Positions 1-5,363 of a DNA stretch of 5,363 bases are shown here, in pieces. A model generated the notes under the pieces. The model saw nothing but the letters and a program-made list of their open reading frames with translations. It ran no database searches and was not told the DNA's origin. How positions within the stretch are numbered: the first letter of the stretch is position 1; every line of letters begins with the position of its first letter. Location of the stretch: positions 16,694 to 22,056 of the forward strand of contig DOUU01000155.1 in NCBI GenBank assembly GCA_003520425.1, read 5' to 3'. Position numbers and translations under genes: made by a program. This DNA is from Deltaproteobacteria bacterium (GTDB taxonomy: Bacteria > Myxococcota_A > UBA9160).

Positions 1-188
1 TTCCCGCGGTAGTGGCTGAGCCTTAGGTCCTTGCCGTCCGATCCGCGCAGAGAAAAATCCGGCGCGGTTCGTGCCGGGCTGAAGACCCCGGCCCTGAGAC
101 TCGCCTCGTCCGCGGCGCCGCCTGCAGCCGCGAGGAGGAGCAGGGGGAGCAGCACACCGGGAACACGGCGCCGCCGCCTTGCGCTCAT
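1..188 (-). CDS. Exported SCO1/SenC-like or redoxin-family protein (N-terminal part only)
   Basis: Translating the minus strand from the ATG at 188-186 gives 62 residues with no stop before the window edge. The N-terminus has five consecutive arginines (residues 4-8) and then a Leu/Val/Ala-rich stretch (9-26). This is a classic export signal or membrane anchor. After it come AGVF (33-36), APDFSL (42-47) and DGKDLRLSHYRG (51-62), the typical opening of a thioredoxin-like SCO1/SenC or AhpC/TSA domain. In SCO proteins the copper-binding CxxxC lies shortly after this point, outside the window, so the choice between SCO, TlpA-like and peroxiredoxin cannot be settled. The AGVF-to-APDF spacing favours SCO in my judgement. 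SCO proteins act outside the inner membrane, usually in copper delivery to cytochrome c oxidase or in thiol redox chemistry. The ATG lies one base after the stop of the upstream binding-protein gene, with no clear Shine-Dalgarno, so translation is probably coupled to that gene. Confidence 0.75.
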   Translation of the reverse strand, partial: MSARRRRRVPGVLLPLLLLAAAGGAADEASLRAGVFSPARTAPDFSLRGSDGKDLRLSHYRG

Positions 189-189
189 C

Positions 190-1239
190 TCAGAGCGCGA
201 TCGGCGCGGGCTTTGCATTCCTCGCAAAGCTCTCGTCCACATAGCTCTCGTAGGGGATGGGCCGCTGGATCGTGCCGGCTTCGATCGAGAGCTGCATCAG
301 CTCTTCGAACTCCGATCGGATCATCCGCAGGTCGCCGTAGGTCACCCGGTCGGTCGGATTTTCCATGACGAACTGGAGGATGTTCGGATCCTGGTTGAAG
401 AAGCGGGGGCCTGCCGCGATCGCGACGGCCTTGTCACGGTTTGTCTGCTGGGCGTCGAGCCACAGGCCCGCGCCGAGCACCTGGTTCACGAGGTCCTGCA
501 CCATCGCAGGGCTTTGCTGGATCAGCTCCTCGCGAACCGTGAGCACACAGCAGATGTAGTTGCGCCATTCGTCCCGCGTCATGCGCAGCGGTCTGGCATA
601 GCCAGCGCGCTGTGCGGCCGCGCCAAAAGGCTCGCCGGTGCAGTACGCGTCGACGGCGTTGGCGTAGAGCGCAGCCGGCATGTCCGGAGGCGCCATCTCC
701 ACGATCTGGACGTCGCTCGGCGTCATGCCCTCTCGCACCAGCATCTTTCTCAAGAAGAGAAAGTCGACGGCGAAGCGGCTGGGAATTGCGATTCGCTTTC
801 CAGCGAGCTGGCGGAAATGCTGATAGGGCGAATCGGTCCGGACCATGATCACGGCGCCCGAGCGGTGGCCGAGGGATACGATCTTGACCGGAATTCGCTT
901 GTCCGTGAGATCCATGACGAGCGGCGCCAGCATGTAGGCTGCCTGAATCCGTCCGGCCATGAGGGATTCCTTGATCTCCGGCCAGCCGCTGTACTTGCTG
1001 TACTCGTATTCAAAGCGCGGCGTCGAAGGATCTTGGGTGCGGTTGCTCGCGGCCTTCGCGACACAGGCCACCGGGAGTGTGAGATTGCAAGTCACGGGCA
1101 GGCCCCCCACCACCAATTGGTTTCCCTTCCCGGCGGAACAAGAAAGGCTGCCAAGGGGCAAGGCGGCGCTGGCGGCAATCGCCCACTGCAGCAGCTGCCT
1201 GCGACTCAACAGAAATGTCTCCTCGCTCTCGACGTTCAT
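190..1239 (-). CDS. Periplasmic ABC-type solute-binding protein, CmpA/NrtA-like (NMT1/SsuA superfamily)
   Basis: This 349-residue protein has the layout of nitrate/bicarbonate/sulfonate-type binding proteins. It opens with a first strand and ligand loop (VVGGLPVTCNLTLP, 43-56). A SGWPEIKESLMAGRIQAAYM-type segment (84-103) follows. Next come IPVKIVSLGHRSG (116-128), a LAGKRIAIP hinge (145-153), PPDMPAAL (174-181) and the family GEP at 202-204. The N-terminus has SRRQLLQ (12-18) followed by a hydrophobic run to about residue 33, a twin-arginine (Tat) signal. Cys34 sits at the end of that run, but the preceding residues (SLS) are not a clean lipobox, so a lipoprotein is only possible. The ATG at 1239-1237 has a good GGGAGA ribosome site 9 bases upstream. 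The ligand cannot be named: nitrate, bicarbonate, sulfonates and pyrimidines are all bound in this superfamily. No permease or ATPase gene is adjacent in the window. Six cysteines (34, 51, 59, 200, 230, 231) are unusual for such a protein. An SCO/redoxin-like gene follows after a 1-base gap. Confidence 0.87.
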   Translation of the reverse strand: MNVESEETFLLSRRQLLQWAIAASAALPLGSLSCSAGKGNQLVVGGLPVTCNLTLPVACVAKAASNRTQDPSTPRFEYEYSKYSGWPEIKESLMAGRIQAAYMLAPLVMDLTDKRIPVKIVSLGHRSGAVIMVRTDSPYQHFRQLAGKRIAIPSRFAVDFLFLRKMLVREGMTPSDVQIVEMAPPDMPAALYANAVDAYCTGEPFGAAAQRAGYARPLRMTRDEWRNYICCVLTVREELIQQSPAMVQDLVNQVLGAGLWLDAQQTNRDKAVAIAAGPRFFNQDPNILQFVMENPTDRVTYGDLRMIRSEFEELMQLSIEAGTIQRPIPYESYVDESFARNAKPAPIAL

Positions 1240-1248
1240 CCCGCAATT

Positions 1249-1254
1249 TCTCCC
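1249..1254 (-). promoter_or_regulatory. Ribosome binding site of the solute-binding protein gene
   Basis: The minus strand reads GGGAGA here, 9 bases before the ATG at 1239. This supports that start over internal alternatives. It also shows that this gene is translated independently of the upstream operon, unlike the coupled genes to its right. Confidence 0.65.
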
Positions 1255-1263
1255 GTCCGGCTG

Positions 1264-1337
1264 GACCGAAGAGTCGGGCCGAACAGTCGCAAACAGGGCA
1301 GGCGCTCTGCCCGCCTTGCGCTTGCGTCCCTTCGGTC
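1264..1337. repeat. Nested inverted repeats able to form a structured hairpin
   Basis: On the plus strand the outer arms GACCGAAG (1264-1271) and CTTCGGTC (1330-1337) are perfect 8-base reverse complements. Inside them CGCAA (1288-1292) pairs with TTGCG (1316-1320). Inside those, GGGCAG (1296-1301) pairs with CTGCCC (1307-1312) around a 5-base loop. A small internal bulge separates the two inner stems. There is no run of T after the stem on the minus strand, only TGTTTGCG, so this is not a classic intrinsic terminator. It could be a terminator-like processing signal for the SDR operon, a structured leader for the binding-protein gene, or chance pairing in GC-rich DNA. Confidence 0.45.
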
Positions 1338-1395
1338 GGTCTCACCGGACAAGACGCGTACGGGCCGCCCCACTCCGGCCGCACGCCGGGCAACC

Positions 1396-2091
1396 TTATA
1401 CCGGAATCAGGCCGCCGCGCACTGCGGTCGCGGCGTCGCTCGCAAGCCAGAGCAGGACGAGGGCAATCCGATCCGGAGCTGTCCACTGGGAAAAGTCTGC
1501 CTTGGGCATCGCCGCGCGGTTGGCAGGGGTGTCGATCGTCGTGGGCACGATGGCGTTCACCCGGATGCCGTCGTTTGCGACCTCGCGTTGAAGCGTTTCT
1601 GTAAGCACGATCACCGCCGCCTTCGAGGCGCTGTACGCCGCAAGGCCGGCCGGGCGATCGATGGCGGCCCGGGAAGCCACGTTCACGATGACGCCACGCT
1701 TGCGGGCGAGCATCGAGGGCAGGGCGGCGCGGCTCATGGCGACGGCGCTGCGCACGTTCATCGTCCACATGCGCTCCCACGTCTCGAGATCCGTCTTGTG
1801 GAGCGGTGCGCCCCCTGCGAAGCCGCCAACGCCATTGATGAGCACCTGCGGCTCGCCCGCCGCCGCGACCACGCTCGCGGCTCCGCTCTCCTGCGTGATG
1901 TCCGCATGCAGGAGCAGGAGCTGCCCGGAGCGCAGAGCGTCGGGCTCCGCCTTTGCGGCCGCTTCCCGCTCGTGGTCGACGATCCACGGCACGATGACCC
2001 GGTCGCCTGAACCGAGGAATGCGTGCACCACGCGAGCGCCAAGTGCGCCCGTCCCGCCGGTCACGATGGTCGTGCGAGCCTGGTCCGTCAC
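1396..2091 (-). CDS. Short-chain dehydrogenase/reductase (SDR), NAD(P)-dependent
   Basis: This is a 231-residue classical-type SDR with a complete Rossmann fold. The cofactor-binding loop TGGTGALG is at 11-18, close to TGxxxGxG. HADI at 62-65 supplies the adenine-contact aspartate. NGVGG at 86-90 replaces the usual NNAG. The catalytic set is Asn112 (in MNVRS), Ser140 (in NVAS) and Tyr153/Lys157 (in YSASK). IVPTTIDTP at 181-189 follows, where SDRs contact the nicotinamide. The protein ends at GGLIPV, a few residues shorter than common 245-250-residue SDRs, but no core element is missing. The substrate cannot be predicted, and the end of the second strand does not clearly choose NAD or NADP. 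The GTG start at 2091-2089 overlaps the TGA of the HEAT-repeat gene by 4 bases and has a strong AGGAGG 4 bases upstream. It is the last gene of the coupled operon and is followed by a 156-base gap. Confidence 0.9.
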   Translation of the reverse strand: MTDQARTTIVTGGTGALGARVVHAFLGSGDRVIVPWIVDHEREAAAKAEPDALRSGQLLLLHADITQESGAASVVAAAGEPQVLINGVGGFAGGAPLHKTDLETWERMWTMNVRSAVAMSRAALPSMLARKRGVIVNVASRAAIDRPAGLAAYSASKAAVIVLTETLQREVANDGIRVNAIVPTTIDTPANRAAMPKADFSQWTAPDRIALVLLWLASDAATAVRGGLIPV

Positions 2092-2921
2092 TTTTCCTCC
2101 TCGGCCGCGCGCGGTTTGCGGCCCTCCAGTCGGGCAAGGGCCCGCTGGGCCGCCCCCCGAAGATCGGGCTCGGCAGCCTCGGCGGCGAGGGCGCGCAGGC
2201 GATCGAAGACGCCGTGCGGAAGGGCGCTCCCGCGCTCCGCTCCGAGCTCACCGAGCGCCACCGCCGCGATTCGCTTGGCCGCCGGGTCCTCGTCCGTCGC
2301 GAGCACCTCGAGCAGGCGCTCGCCAACCTCGGGCGGGGGATCGAGGAGCCCGGCCAGGGCGCTCAGCGCCGCACGGCGAACGTGGAGGTCCGGATCCCGC
2401 GTCGCAGCCACCAGGACCCTTGCCGATTCCGGGCGATCGGGCGCGAGCTCCCGCAGGCAGAACGCGGCCATTCGCCGCACGACCGCGTCCTCGCCGCTGC
2501 GGACAAGGCCGATCAGGACGCCCAGCACTTCGCCGTAAAGGCGGCCCAGGTCCACCAGGATCTTCGCCGCGGCCCAGCGCACGTCGCCGTCGGCACTGCC
2601 CAGCGCCTCGATGAGCGCGGGAAGAAGGCTCGGGGTGGCTGGGTGGAGACGCACACTGGTGTAGGCCGCCGTGAAACGCCGGCGCGGGCAGTCGCTGCGC
2701 AGCGCCTCCCGCAGCACGCCATCGACGTGGCGGTCGCGCCGCCCGATCTCCACCAGGGCGTCAGACGCCGCTCGGGCCACGGCCTTCACCGAGTCGCCGA
2801 GCGCCTTTCCAAGGGCGTCGGCGAGGAGCGCCGCGGCGGGATCGGTGCGGGCTGCAAGGCAGGCAGCACGCCGCTCCTCGGGGTCCGCGTTGCGCAGGCG
2901 CTCCACCAGCGGATGGCTCAC
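2088..2921 (-). CDS. HEAT-repeat (armadillo-like helical) protein
   Basis: This 277-residue, almost entirely alpha-helical protein is built from about six to seven helical-hairpin repeats. The clearest units show the HEAT pattern D-x-x-[VA]-[RK]-x-x-A-x-x-A-L-x-x-L/I-G. They lie at about 34-60 (DSVKAVARAASDALVEIG), 101-126 (DGDVRWAAAKILVDLG), 160-182 (DPDLHVRRAALSALAGL) and 191-217 (DPAAKRIAAVALGELG). Weaker units lie at 2-23, 65-92, 129-150 and 229-256. There is no signal peptide, membrane segment or catalytic motif, so it is probably a cytoplasmic scaffold that binds protein or nucleic acid. PBS-lyase-type HEAT proteins have the same look, but lyase activity is not implied. The reading frame stays open far upstream of the repeats, but the residues there are Arg-rich shadow of the neighbouring gene. 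The GTG at 2921-2919 was chosen because it overlaps the upstream TGA by 4 bases and has GGAG 6 bases upstream. The acidic EEEK tail coincides with the next gene's ribosome site. Confidence 0.85.
   Translation of the reverse strand: MSHPLVERLRNADPEERRAACLAARTDPAAALLADALGKALGDSVKAVARAASDALVEIGRRDRHVDGVLREALRSDCPRRRFTAAYTSVRLHPATPSLLPALIEALGSADGDVRWAAAKILVDLGRLYGEVLGVLIGLVRSGEDAVVRRMAAFCLRELAPDRPESARVLVAATRDPDLHVRRAALSALAGLLDPPPEVGERLLEVLATDEDPAAKRIAAVALGELGAERGSALPHGVFDRLRALAAEAAEPDLRGAAQRALARLEGRKPRAAEEEK
2096..2102 (-). promoter_or_regulatory. Strong Shine-Dalgarno for the SDR gene, inside the HEAT-repeat gene
   Basis: The minus strand reads GAGGAGG here, followed by AAAA and the GTG start at 2091. 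The site lies in the last codons of the HEAT-repeat gene and encodes part of its acidic tail (EEEK). It decides the GTG start of the SDR gene and supports translational coupling. The 4-base spacing is shorter than usual. Confidence 0.7.
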
Positions 2922-3823
2922 GCAAGGCTCCAGCGGGAGGCGACGGCCGGCTCGTCTTTGGCACTCGACTCGCGGTGGGCGCGCCCTTCGCGCTCGAGCT
3001 TCACGAGGTGCGAAGCCACACTCTGCGCGGCCGCGGGGTGCAGCACCTTCGGGACATCGACGTAGATGCGGCTCACGAGTTCGGGCACGAGCGCCGGCCC
3101 CATCGCACGCAGCGCCGCCACGATCTGCCCTTCGCGCTGCTCGCGGTGTTCGATGTACTCGCGCAGCTTGGAAACCCCGTCCTCGATGCAGGGCCCATGG
3201 GCGGGGTAGATCCTGCACGGTGCGCTCGCGAGAAGCTTCGCGAGGGACGCCATGTAGTCGAGAAGGTCGCCCCCCTCGCTCGGGATCACCGTCGTGCCCA
3301 CGCCGAGCACATTGTCCCCGGAGAAGAGCGCGCGCTCCTCCTCCAGCCAGAAGCACAGGTGGTCGCGGGCGTGGCCCGGCGTAAAGACGGCGCGCAGCGT
3401 AGCGCCTTCGGTTTGCACGACATCGCCATCGCGAAGGGGAATGAGCGAAAGGCCCGTGGCGTGATCCTTCGGGTCCGGGAGCTTGGAGACGCGCAACGGG
3501 CCGAACTGCTCGATCACCGCGTGCACCCCGCCGATGTGATCGACATGACCGTGCGTCAGTACGATCTCTTGGAGTTCGGCGCCACCGGCACGCGCGAGGG
3601 CGCGCTCCAGCACGCCCAGGTACGCGGGAGCGCCCTGGCCCGTGTCGAGCAGAATGCGGCGCCGGCCGGTGCCGATGAGGTAGGTGTTGGTGCCCGGCCC
3701 CGTGAAGATCCCCGGATTCATGCCGAGTGCGGTCACCACGCGGGGCGACCAGGCGTCGACCTCAGGCATGGAAAGACCGATCATCACGTTCGCAGCCGGT
3801 GTGCCCGGCGACGCCGCACTCAC
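2918..3823 (-). CDS. LACTB2-like metallo-beta-lactamase-fold hydrolase with C-terminal winged-helix domain
   Basis: From the GTG start this is a 301-residue protein. The MBL core opens at NPGIFTGPGTNTYLIG (36-51) with LLDTG at 58-62. The metal motif HxHxDH is THGHVDH, with His91, His93, Asp95 and His96. His151 (TPGH), Asp170 (FSGD) and His209 (YPAHG) complete a two-metal site. GVGTTV (174-179), a YIEHREQREGQI-type segment (223-234) and a C-terminal winged-helix-like region (234-281) match the LACTB2 subfamily. Human LACTB2 is about 288 residues and is a mitochondrial endoribonuclease. The bacterial relatives' substrates are mostly unknown, so RNA cleavage is only a possibility. No signal peptide is seen, so it should be cytoplasmic. 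The start is uncertain: GTG at 3823-3821 overlaps the PmbA stop by 4 bases, matching the other junctions. Its ribosome site is weak (AGG, 3 bases away). ATGs at residues 14 and 19 are alternatives, also without a good site. Confidence 0.9.
   Translation of the reverse strand: MSAASPGTPAANVMIGLSMPEVDAWSPRVVTALGMNPGIFTGPGTNTYLIGTGRRRILLDTGQGAPAYLGVLERALARAGGAELQEIVLTHGHVDHIGGVHAVIEQFGPLRVSKLPDPKDHATGLSLIPLRDGDVVQTEGATLRAVFTPGHARDHLCFWLEEERALFSGDNVLGVGTTVIPSEGGDLLDYMASLAKLLASAPCRIYPAHGPCIEDGVSKLREYIEHREQREGQIVAALRAMGPALVPELVSRIYVDVPKVLHPAAAQSVASHLVKLEREGRAHRESSAKDEPAVASRWSLA
2928..2931 (-). promoter_or_regulatory. Ribosome binding site fixing the GTG start of the HEAT-repeat gene
   Basis: GGAG on the minus strand, 6 bases before the GTG at 2921, lies within the last codons of the metallo-beta-lactamase-fold gene. 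It supports starting the HEAT-repeat protein at MSHPLVERL rather than at an upstream ATG in the same open frame. Confidence 0.6.
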
Positions 3824-5184
3824 GAGCCTGCCACAGTCATGCGGGCGATCCTGAGCGAGGGCGAGGCGATCGATCCCAGCCACACAAGGTCGCTGCCCAC
3901 CGCGTCGAGCGCGCGCAGCATCTCGCCGAGATTGCCGGCGATGGTGACCTCCTCGACGGGATGGGCGAGCTCGCCCCCTTCGATCCAAAGACCCGCCGCC
4001 CCGCGCGAGTAGTCTCCCGTGACGGGGTTGAAGCCCTGGCCAATGAGCTCGGTGACGAGCAGCCCGCGCGGTGTCCGGGCAACGATCTCTTCGAGGCTCT
4101 GTGCCCCCGGTTCGAGGGAGAGGTTCGTCGCACCCACACTCGGTGCGCTCGAAGCGCCGCGGGATGCGTTGCCTGTGCTCGCAAGACCGAGCTTTCGTCC
4201 TGAGTAGGTATCGAGCAGGTAGCCCCGCAGGCGCCCGCGCTCGACCAGGACGTTGCGCCGCGTGGGCTGTCCCTCTCCATCGAAGGGCCGGCTTCCGAGG
4301 CCTCCGGGACGGCGGCCATCGTCGACGAGGGTCACGCGCTCGCTCGCGATCGCCTCCCCGATCCGGCCCGCCAGGAAACTCGTCTGGCGGTAGACGGCGT
4401 AGCCCGAGACGCAGGCAAGCAGGTGCGAGAGCAGGCTGCGCGCGGTCAGCGGATCGAAAATGACGGGCACCTCGCAGGTCGGCACTCGGCGCGCTCCAAG
4501 CCGACGCAGGGCGCGCCCTGCGGCCTTGCGGCCGACCTCGACTGGATCTTCAAGCCCGCCCAGGCGGCGGTGGAGCGTCATCCAGTAGTCCCGCTGCATG
4601 GCGCCCTTCTCGCAAGCAATCGGCTCACAGAAAAGCGAATGGCTCGCGGACTCGTATTCCCCGAGAAAGCCTGCGCTGTTGCCGTAGACCACCCGATGAA
4701 AGTGCGAGCCGACCTGCGACCCCTCGGAGTTCGTGATCCGGGCGTCCGTGGCCCGCGCGGCGGCCTCAGCCCGCCGCGCGCAATCGATGCGCGCCCCAAG
4801 CGCGACCGCGCGGTCCGCGGGATCGAAGAGGCCAAGGTCCGGGATTTCGGTGGTGAAACCGCCCTCGGGCAGCCCTGCCGCAGGATCGGGCGCGGTGGCC
4901 CGGGCCAGTGCGATAGCCTCCTCCACCATCCGCGTGACCGCAGCCAGGGCGAGGTCGCTCGTCGAGGTGAGCGCCGAGCGCAGGCCTTTGCCATTGCCCA
5001 GGAAGGCACGAATCCCGAGGGTGCGCTCCCGGGCCTGCGTCACGAAGTCGATCTCCCGGTCCCGGACCCGCGCCTCGAGCCCGTCGCTCTCGACCAGCAT
5101 GGCGTCCGCGGCCGCGGCGCCGAGGGCTCGCGCGTGAGCGAGCGCGCGCTCTATGACGCTCGCCGCCTCGAGGGAAGTCTTCAC
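3820..5184 (-). CDS. pmbA: PmbA/TldE subunit of the TldD/TldE metalloprotease
   Basis: This 454-residue protein is almost the same length as E. coli PmbA (450). The N-terminal half has the family's [19 protein letters not shown] region (43-61). The C-terminal half contains [16 protein letters not shown] (237-252), [11 protein letters not shown] (323-333) and, most diagnostic, [14 protein letters not shown] (382-395) followed by GLWIEGGE and EEVTIAGNL (411-419). There is no HExxxH zinc motif, as expected: in this family TldD carries the zinc and TldE is the non-catalytic partner shaping the substrate channel. In E. coli the pair degrades unfolded peptides, removes the microcin B17 leader and acts on CcdA. 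The protein is cytoplasmic. The GTG start at 5184-5182 overlaps the TldD TGA by 4 bases and has GGAGGG 8 bases upstream. Adjacent tldD and pmbA genes, with the stop of one in the start of the other, strongly suggest stoichiometric production of the heterodimer. Confidence 0.95.
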   Translation of the reverse strand: MKTSLEAASVIERALAHARALGAAAADAMLVESDGLEARVRDREIDFVTQARERTLGIRAFLGNGKGLRSALTSTSDLALAAVTRMVEEAIALARATAPDPAAGLPEGGFTTEIPDLGLFDPADRAVALGARIDCARRAEAAARATDARITNSEGSQVGSHFHRVVYGNSAGFLGEYESASHSLFCEPIACEKGAMQRDYWMTLHRRLGGLEDPVEVGRKAAGRALRRLGARRVPTCEVPVIFDPLTARSLLSHLLACVSGYAVYRQTSFLAGRIGEAIASERVTLVDDGRRPGGLGSRPFDGEGQPTRRNVLVERGRLRGYLLDTYSGRKLGLASTGNASRGASSAPSVGATNLSLEPGAQSLEEIVARTPRGLLVTELIGQGFNPVTGDYSRGAAGLWIEGGELAHPVEEVTIAGNLGEMLRALDAVGSDLVWLGSIASPSLRIARMTVAGS

Positions 5185-5363
5185 GCCTGCGTCCCTCCGA
5201 CCGTCAGCGCATCGAGCCGGATCGTCGGCATACCCACCCCGACGGGCACGCTTTGTCCATCCTTGCCGCAGGTCCCGACACCGCGATCGAGTTCGAGATT
5301 GTTTCCGATGCGCGAGACCCGCAGCAGCGCATCCGGTCCATTGCCGATGAGCGTCGCGCCCTT
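5181..5363 (-). CDS. tldD: TldD metalloprotease subunit (C-terminal 60 residues only)
   Basis: Reading the minus strand from the right edge gives 60 residues followed by TGA at 5183-5181. The sequence contains [20 protein letters not shown], then [15 protein letters not shown] and [19 protein letters not shown]. These are the highly conserved C-terminal motifs of TldD. The single cysteine in GVGTCGKDG matches the one that, in characterised E. coli TldD, completes the zinc site together with the two histidines of HExxxH (family knowledge). The HExxxH itself lies outside the window, so catalytic competence cannot be checked here. This tail distinguishes TldD from PmbA, which is encoded immediately downstream. 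The stop is shared with the pmbA start in a GTGA overlap. Confidence 0.93.
   Translation of the reverse strand, partial: KGATLIGNGPDALLRVSRIGNNLELDRGVGTCGKDGQSVPVGVGMPTIRLDALTVGGTQA
5193..5198 (-). promoter_or_regulatory. Ribosome binding site of pmbA inside the end of tldD
   Basis: The minus strand reads GGAGGG here, 8 bases before the GTG at 5184. It fixes the pmbA start and shows that ribosomes can reload at the tldD/pmbA junction as well as continue by coupling. Confidence 0.7.

Larger units (their letters stand above)
1240..1395 (-). other. Intergenic gap between the SDR gene and the binding-protein gene
   Basis: These 156 bases separate the TAA stop of the SDR gene (1398-1396) from the ATG at 1239. 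I see no convincing small gene here on either strand. I also see no -35/-10 pair good enough to call. The gap contains the nested inverted repeat annotated separately and the ribosome site just before the binding-protein gene. It is the natural place for the end of the five-gene operon and for a promoter and leader of the next transcript. That role is inferred from layout, not from a recognised motif. Confidence 0.6.

Noticed and set aside
215..1239. Lipoprotein call for the binding protein based on Cys34
   Set aside because: The residues before the cysteine (SLS) do not fit the usual lipobox well, so the Tat signal is the better-supported reading.
1288..1320. Intrinsic (Rho-independent) terminator after the SDR gene
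   Set aside because: The hairpin is present but is not followed by a U-rich tract on the transcribed strand, so I recorded it as an inverted repeat only.
31..2010. Very long stop-free frame on the plus strand (about 660 codons), opposite three minus-strand genes
   Set aside because: Its translation is Arg/His/Ala-rich with no recognisable domain. It runs antisense to genes with clear family motifs and across the intergenic gap. Such frames are expected opposite GC-rich coding DNA.
1010..2326. Long alternative frame on the minus strand across the SDR gene and into the neighbouring genes
   Set aside because: Very Arg/Pro/Ser-rich with no domain. It is out of frame with the SDR, whose cofactor and catalytic motifs are complete.
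2922..3356. Upstream extension of the HEAT-repeat frame, which would add about 145 residues
   Set aside because: The added part is low-complexity Arg/Ala-rich sequence overlapping the MBL gene in another frame. The GTG at 2921 has a ribosome site and a 4-base overlap with the preceding stop.
3824..3988. Upstream extension of the MBL-fold gene to an ATG at 3988
   Set aside because: The extra residues are Arg-rich shadow of the pmbA 3' end. The MBL homology begins after the GTG at 3823.
2019..5350. Several plus-strand frames of 60-350 codons across the right-hand block
   Set aside because: All are antisense to well-supported genes, have Arg/His/Ala-rich composition and show no motifs.

Overview
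The window is a densely packed, visibly GC-rich stretch of bacterial chromosome. Every gene I can support lies on the minus strand, so transcription runs from the right edge (5363) to the left edge (1). The lineage suggested is a high-GC Gram-negative, probably an environmental one. The grounds are a TldD/TldE pair, a twin-arginine-type signal on a solute-binding protein, and an exported SCO/redoxin-like protein. The sequence does not allow a firmer assignment.

Right-hand block (5363 to 1396): five genes in one apparent operon, in transcription order. They are the C-terminus of TldD (cut by the window edge), PmbA/TldE, a LACTB2-like metallo-beta-lactamase-fold hydrolase, an all-helical HEAT-repeat protein, and a short-chain dehydrogenase/reductase (SDR). 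Each of the four junctions is the same 4-base overlap, GTGA, in which the downstream GTG start shares bases with the upstream TGA stop. The five proteins are therefore probably made from one message by coupled translation. TldD/TldE is a known heterodimeric metalloprotease, and LACTB2-type enzymes are hydrolases related to an endoribonuclease. The HEAT protein looks like a binding scaffold, and the SDR is an NAD(P)H oxidoreductase of unknown substrate. Their shared purpose is not known to me.

Break (1395 to 1240): a 156-base non-coding gap, the only sizeable one in the window. It contains a compact hairpin nested inside an 8-base inverted repeat. It may end the first operon and/or form the leader of the next.

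Left-hand block (1239 to 1): a CmpA/NrtA-like (NMT1/SsuA-type) periplasmic binding protein with a Tat-type signal and six cysteines. One base after its stop comes the start of an exported SCO/redoxin-like protein, truncated by the window edge after 62 residues. No permease or ATPase is visible for the binding protein. Its tight pairing with a SCO-like protein is the most suggestive association in this half.

I found no tRNA, rRNA, CRISPR array, insertion sequence, phage gene or broken gene. The most interesting points are the run of identical GTGA couplings, the unexplained five-gene partnership, and the cysteine-rich binding protein/SCO pair.
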